Below, in pieces: positions 20,957 through 24,493 of a DNA stretch of 24,493 nucleotides. Positions within the stretch are counted from its first letter, which is position 1; the number at the start of each line of letters is the position of its first letter. This DNA is from Lentzea aerocolonigenes. Lineage in GTDB: Bacteria > Actinomycetota > Actinomycetes > Mycobacteriales > Pseudonocardiaceae. The stretch is taken from contig NZ_JYJG01000372.1 in the NCBI RefSeq assembly GCF_000955955.1, positions 1-24,493 of the forward strand, in the 5' to 3' direction. The position numbers were made by a program, and so were the translations under genes. The notes under the pieces were generated by a model that had not been told where the DNA came from, did not search any database, and was given only the letters and a program-made list of their open reading frames with translations.

Positions 20957-21490
20957 ATGCGCAAGGCCGATGAACAGGGCTTTCGCGAATTCGCGGCAGC
21001 CAATGCCGCGTCTTTGCGACGTACTGCGTACCTCTTTTGTGGCGACTGGCACACAGCAGAAGACCTGATGCAGTCGAGCCTGATGAAGATGTACATGGCC
21101 TGGAAGCGCATCAAGGACCTCGACAACCTGATCGCCTACGCCCGCAAGGTGCTGCTGCGCACCTGGCTGGACGAGAAGCGCAGGCCGTGGCGCAGAGCCG
21201 AGCAGCGCGACGGGGAGCTGCCGGACGCCGCCGATGCCACCTCCGATCCCGACACGACCAGCGCGAAGCTCTGGGCCCGTGAGCTCGTGCACACCGCGTT
21301 GCTGCAGGTGCCGCCGAGGCAACGAGCGGTGCTGGTGCTGCGTTATTTCGAAGACCTGTCGGTCGCCGAGGTGGCGGTGGCCATGGGTTGCACCGAGGGA
21401 ACGGTCAAGAGCCAGACGGCGCGCGGCCTCGCGACGTTGCGCGCCATCGTGGAGAAGCTCGACAGCAGTTCGGGGAGGGTCGCGTCGTGA
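20957..21490 (+). CDS. SigE-family ECF RNA polymerase sigma factor (copy 2)
   Basis: The 177-residue sigma factor is a paralogue of the one at 19065. Region 2 includes RRTAYLFCGDWHTAEDLMQ and AYARKVLLRTWLDEKRRPW; region 4 has SVAEVAVAMGCTEGTVKSQTA. The GGGG of GAGAGGGG ends 5 bases before the ATG at 20957; a GTG at 20942 is in frame but would place this ribosome site inside the gene. The stop overlaps the start of the next gene in GTGA, showing tight coupling to the membrane protein. The promoter-like TGCAACC motif upstream suggests autoregulation or cross-talk with copy 1. Confidence 0.94.
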   Translation: MRKADEQGFREFAAANAASLRRTAYLFCGDWHTAEDLMQSSLMKMYMAWKRIKDLDNLIAYARKVLLRTWLDEKRRPWRRAEQRDGELPDAADATSDPDTTSAKLWARELVHTALLQVPPRQRAVLVLRYFEDLSVAEVAVAMGCTEGTVKSQTARGLATLRAIVEKLDSSSGRVAS

Positions 21491-22257
21491 GTGAGCAGGA
21501 GATCCGCGAGGGCATGCTGCTGGCCGTCTGGGACGAGCCGCCGCTCGACTTCGACCCGGACACGCTGATGAGGCGGGTCGAGCAGAAAAAAAGTCGCCGA
21601 CGAGCGCTGGTCGCTGTGGGCGTGGCTACGGCGATGATCGCCGTGGTGTCGCTGGCGCTGCCCGGCCTGTTGCCTCGTGACCGGGACGGTCAGCTCGGCT
21701 CCGACGGCCAGACGAACTCGTCGGCGCCCCCGACCGAGGCCTACGAGAAGAAGCTCCAGCGGACCGGCGACGCGGTGGCGGAGAAGCTCGCGCTGACCAT
21801 GCCGAACCTGAAGGAGGTCTACGCGGACTTCCGCCAGGGTGGCTTCAGCTACAACATGCCGAACATGTCGTCGGCGCCTCCGTCGGGTCAGCCGCGGAAG
21901 TCGAACGAGCCCCAGTTCACCGGCTACCTGTTCCTGACGGACGAGATCGGGCCGACCTCGCTGCGCCTCGAAGGCGCCAAGATCGAGCTCTCCACGAAGA
22001 ACTTCTGCTCGGGTGCGGTCACGTGCCGGGAAGTGCCGCAGAAGGACGGGTCGGTCGTCACGGAGGCCGAGTTCACCGACGGGAGCCCGGACATCACCCA
22101 CTCCGAGGTGGTGCGCAGCTTCCCGAGCGGGTTCCACGTGCGGATCGCGAGCTACAGCTACAACCCCGCGTCCGGCAGCGGTCTGCGCCAGACCGTGCCC
22201 GTGCGCGTGGGAGTGCTCACAACGCTGGTCACGGACCCAAAGGTGGACTGGGAGTGA
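21487..22257 (+). CDS. single-pass membrane protein, putative anti-sigma factor (copy 2)
   Basis: The 256-residue protein has a short cytoplasmic segment (1 to about 40, with a Lys/Arg cluster just before the membrane), one helix (about 40-60) and an outside domain of about 190 residues. The outside domain has a cysteine pair (FCSGAVTCRE) and a central SYNMPNMSSAPPSGQP loop. The layout parallels the product at 19613, although sequence similarity between the two is slight by eye. GGGGAGGG lies 7 bases before the GTG, which overlaps the sigma stop (GTGA). No ZAS zinc motif is present. An anti-sigma or signal-sensing role follows from position only. The run of seven A bases at 21586 codes for the lysines before the helix. 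Confidence 0.78.
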   Translation: MSEQEIREGMLLAVWDEPPLDFDPDTLMRRVEQKKSRRRALVAVGVATAMIAVVSLALPGLLPRDRDGQLGSDGQTNSSAPPTEAYEKKLQRTGDAVAEKLALTMPNLKEVYADFRQGGFSYNMPNMSSAPPSGQPRKSNEPQFTGYLFLTDEIGPTSLRLEGAKIELSTKNFCSGAVTCREVPQKDGSVVTEAEFTDGSPDITHSEVVRSFPSGFHVRIASYSYNPASGSGLRQTVPVRVGVLTTLVTDPKVDWE

Positions 22258-22270
22258 GCACGACTTGCAC

Positions 22271-22282
22271 TAATCTGGCCAG
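22271..22282 (+). promoter_or_regulatory. candidate leaderless promoter of purB
   Basis: TAATCT (22271-22276) is a close match to TATAAT and lies 6 bases before the GTG of purB, with no ribosome site. It is the best of the leaderless-type -10 elements in the window. A matching -35 was not recognised. Confidence 0.45.
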
Positions 22283-23701
22283 GTGACCAAGCCGCGCATC
22301 ACCAACGTCCTCGCAGGTCGCTACGCCTCCACGTCGCTCGCGACGCTCTGGTCGGCCGAGCACAAGATCGTGCTGGAGCGCCAGCTGTGGCTCGCCGTGC
22401 TGCGCGCCCAGGCGGCTGCGGGCATCGACGTGCCGGCCGGTGCGGTCGCCGACTACGAGCGCGTGCTGGAGCGGGTCGACCTGGAGTCGATCGCGGCGCG
22501 TGAGCGGGTCACGCGGCACGACGTGAAGGCGCGCATCGAGGAGTTCAACGCGCTGGCGGGCCACGAGCAGGTCCACAAGGGCATGACCTCGCGCGACCTG
22601 ACCGAGAACGTCGAGCAGCTGCAGGTGCTGCGGTCGCTCGAGCTGATCCGGTCCAAGGTCGCGGCCGTGCTCGGGCGGCTGGCGCGGCTCGCGGCCGAGC
22701 ACTCAGACCTGGTCATGGCCGGTCGTTCGCACAACGTGGCGGCACAGGCCACGACGCTGGGCAAGCGGTTCGCGACCGGGGCGGACGAGCTGCTGGTGGC
22801 GTTCTCGCGGCTGGACGAGCTGATCTCGCGGTACCCGTTGCGCGGCATCAAGGGCCCGGTCGGCACCGCCCAGGACATGCTCGACCTGCTCGGCTCGCCG
22901 GAGAAGCTGGACGAGTTGGAGCGCACGGTCGCCGGCCACCTCGGCTTCGAGCGCGTGCTGACGTCGGTCGGCCAGGTCTACCCGCGCTCGCTCGACTTCG
23001 ACGTGGTGTCCACGCTCGTGCAGCTCGCCGCGGCGCCGTCGTCGGTGGCGAAGACGATCAGGCTCATGGCGGGCCACGAGCTGGTGACCGAGGGCTTCAA
23101 GCCCGGCCAGGTCGGGTCGTCCGCCATGCCGCACAAGATGAACACCCGCTCGTGCGAGCGCGTGAACGGTTTCGCCGTGATCCTGCGCGGTTACCTGTCG
23201 ATGGTCGGCGAGCTGGCCGGCGATCAGTGGAACGAGGGCGACGTGTCGTGCTCGGTGGTTCGCCGGGTCGCGCTGCCGGACGCGTTCTTCGCGTTCGACG
23301 GGCTGCTGGAGACTTTCCTGACGGTGCTGGACGAGTTCGGCGCGTACCCGGCCGTGGTCGCGCGGGAGCTGGACCGGTACCTGCCGTTCCTCGGCACGAC
23401 GAAGGTGCTGATGGCGGCCGTGCGCGCAGGCGTCGGCCGGGAGACCGCGCACGAGGCCATCAAGGAGAACGCGGTGGCCGTGGCGCTGGCGATGCGCGAG
23501 CAGGGGCTGGCCGAGAACGACCTGCTGGACCGCCTGGCCGCGGATGAGCGCCTGCCGCTCGACCGGGCTGCTCTGGACGCGCTGCTGGCCGACCGCCTGT
23601 CGTTCACGGGCGTGGCGTCGGCGCAGGTCGCGTCGATCGTCGAGCAGGTCGCCGCGGTGGTCGACAAGTACCCGGCCTACGAGCCGGAGCCGATTCTGTG
23701 A
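22283..23701 (+). CDS. purB: adenylosuccinate lyase
   Basis: The 472-residue enzyme performs two beta-eliminations that release fumarate: SAICAR to AICAR and adenylosuccinate to AMP. It has the expected segments: RYASTSLATLWS at the start, HEQVHKGMTSRDLTENV near residue 93 with a catalytic His, AGRSHNVAAQATTLGKRF near 147 and the fumarase-superfamily signature GSSAMPHKMN near 277. Length equals that of the mycobacterial type. The GTG start is supported by a TAATCT element 6 bases upstream. The stop overlaps the GTG of the MOSC gene by four bases. It is on the same strand as purD, about 15 kb apart. Confidence 0.97.
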   Translation: MTKPRITNVLAGRYASTSLATLWSAEHKIVLERQLWLAVLRAQAAAGIDVPAGAVADYERVLERVDLESIAARERVTRHDVKARIEEFNALAGHEQVHKGMTSRDLTENVEQLQVLRSLELIRSKVAAVLGRLARLAAEHSDLVMAGRSHNVAAQATTLGKRFATGADELLVAFSRLDELISRYPLRGIKGPVGTAQDMLDLLGSPEKLDELERTVAGHLGFERVLTSVGQVYPRSLDFDVVSTLVQLAAAPSSVAKTIRLMAGHELVTEGFKPGQVGSSAMPHKMNTRSCERVNGFAVILRGYLSMVGELAGDQWNEGDVSCSVVRRVALPDAFFAFDGLLETFLTVLDEFGAYPAVVARELDRYLPFLGTTKVLMAAVRAGVGRETAHEAIKENAVAVALAMREQGLAENDLLDRLAADERLPLDRAALDALLADRLSFTGVASAQVASIVEQVAAVVDKYPAYEPEPIL

Positions 23702-24492
23702 TCGTTTCCAGCCTGCACGTCTATCCGATCAAGGGCTGCGGCGGGTACTCCGTCGCGGCCTCTCCGGTCGACCTCACGGGGTTGCGCGGCGATCGGATGC
23801 TGATGCTGGTCGACGACGACGGCGTCTTCCTGTCGCAGCGCAAAGTTCCGGCGATGGCCGCGCTGCGCCCGTACCTCACGGACGCCGCGTTGTTCCACGG
23901 TGGACAGTCGTTCCCGATCATCGTTGACGGGCCGCGGGTTCCGGTCGTCGTGCACAAGTGGCAGGGCACCGGGATCGATCAGGGGGACGACGCCGCCGCG
24001 GCTTTCTCCGACTCGCTCGGGATGTCCGTACGACTCGTGCGGACGCCTCCTGACCTGCGCCGGGAGTCGGGCGGCCAGGCCGCGGGCCTGGTTGGGTACG
24101 CGGACGCGCACGCGTTGCTGATGATCTCCTTGTCCTCTTTGGACGGCCTGAACGAGCGGATCCTCGAACGCGGCGCCGAACCGGTGCCGATGAACCGGTT
24201 CCGCCCCAACATCGTCGTGTCCGGCTGGCCTGAACCGCACACCGAGGACCGGGTGCGGCGCGCGGTGATCGGTGACGTGGAACTGGGATACGCCAAGGAC
24301 TGCGTGCGGTGTGCCGTGCCGATGGTCGACCAGGAGACCGGTCTGAAAGACGGCCCGGAGCCGACGCGCACGCTGGCGACCTACCGGCGTGACCCGGACG
24401 GCGGTGTGATCTTCGGGATGAAGGCGGCCGTCGTCGGCACCGGGACCATGGCGGTCGGCGACAAGATCGACGTGCTGGAGTGGGCCGTCTAG
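23698..24492 (+). CDS. MOSC-domain molybdenum-cofactor protein
   Basis: The 264-residue protein has an N-terminal MOSC beta-barrel domain (SSLHVYPIKGCGGYSV to about 110) and a C-terminal MOSC domain. The pair is the YcbX/mARC-type arrangement that binds molybdenum cofactor in reductases of N-hydroxylated compounds. Family marks include MNRFRPNIVVSG near residue 164 and the Cys-containing KDCVRCAVPMVDQETG near 200, whose cysteine is the expected Mo ligand. No ferredoxin domain is attached, so a separate electron donor is needed. The GTG overlaps the purB stop (GTGA), implying coupled translation. The gene is complete and ends one base before the window edge. Confidence 0.92.
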   Translation: MIVSSLHVYPIKGCGGYSVAASPVDLTGLRGDRMLMLVDDDGVFLSQRKVPAMAALRPYLTDAALFHGGQSFPIIVDGPRVPVVVHKWQGTGIDQGDDAAAAFSDSLGMSVRLVRTPPDLRRESGGQAAGLVGYADAHALLMISLSSLDGLNERILERGAEPVPMNRFRPNIVVSGWPEPHTEDRVRRAVIGDVELGYAKDCVRCAVPMVDQETGLKDGPEPTRTLATYRRDPDGGVIFGMKAAVVGTGTMAVGDKIDVLEWAV

Positions 24493-24493
24493 A

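Noticed and set aside
21586..21592. Run of seven A bases in the second membrane-protein gene, possible programmed frameshift or slippage site
   Set aside because: The codon phase (CAG AAA AAA AGT) does not give a X-XXY-YYZ slippery heptamer, and the reading frame continues normally through the membrane helix and outside domain.

Overview
The window is a high-GC actinobacterial chromosome segment. Third codon positions are mostly G or C, GTG starts are frequent, and several genes have a TANNNT -10 element only 6 to 9 bases before the start codon, as in leaderless mRNAs. ESX (type VII secretion) substrate genes with an EspG-type chaperone, a DUF3558-like lipoprotein and two SigE-type sigma factors point to the Pseudonocardiaceae (a Lentzea, Saccharothrix or Actinosynnema-like organism). 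That placement is inferred from gene content, not from a database match.

Layout. Positions 74-5095 are envelope and transport: a secreted glycerophosphodiester phosphodiesterase and a CPA1 Na+/H+ antiporter (minus strand), a small UBP zinc-finger protein whose start codon lies about 28 bp from that of the antiporter, and a fused TRAP permease. The permease overlaps its TAXI-type binding lipoprotein (5085-6062). purD (6079-7335) follows and is coupled by a GTGA overlap to an ADP-ribosylglycohydrolase-like gene. An AraC/GyrI-like regulator and a Pro/Gln-tailed membrane protein lie on the minus strand (8230-10453).

Positions 10661-15316 form an orphan ESX substrate island. One operon holds a PE-like protein with a YxxxD motif, a DUF3558-like lipoprotein, a PPE-like protein with a collagen-like tail, and an EspG-like chaperone. 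A second transcription unit holds an EspC/Esx-like protein and a WXG100 protein fused to a lytic transglycosylase domain. No EccB, EccC, EccD, EccE or MycP gene is present, so these proteins must rely on a secretion machine encoded elsewhere.

Positions 15337-18932 hold a PLP aminotransferase, a 49-residue two-helix membrane peptide, a voltage-gated K+ channel, a HAD phosphatase and a threonine aldolase. Positions 19065-22257 hold two paralogous modules, each a SigE-family sigma factor followed by a single-pass membrane protein, with a TetR regulator between them. Both sigma genes share a TGCAACC-N16/17-CGT promoter-like motif, which suggests autoregulation or cross-regulation. purB and a GTGA-coupled MOSC-domain gene close the window.

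purD and purB therefore bracket about 15 kb of accessory genes. No RNA gene, insertion sequence, CRISPR array or convincing intrinsic terminator was seen. No stretch longer than 300 bases lacks a gene; the longest gap, 10454-10660, is the divergent promoter region of the ESX island.
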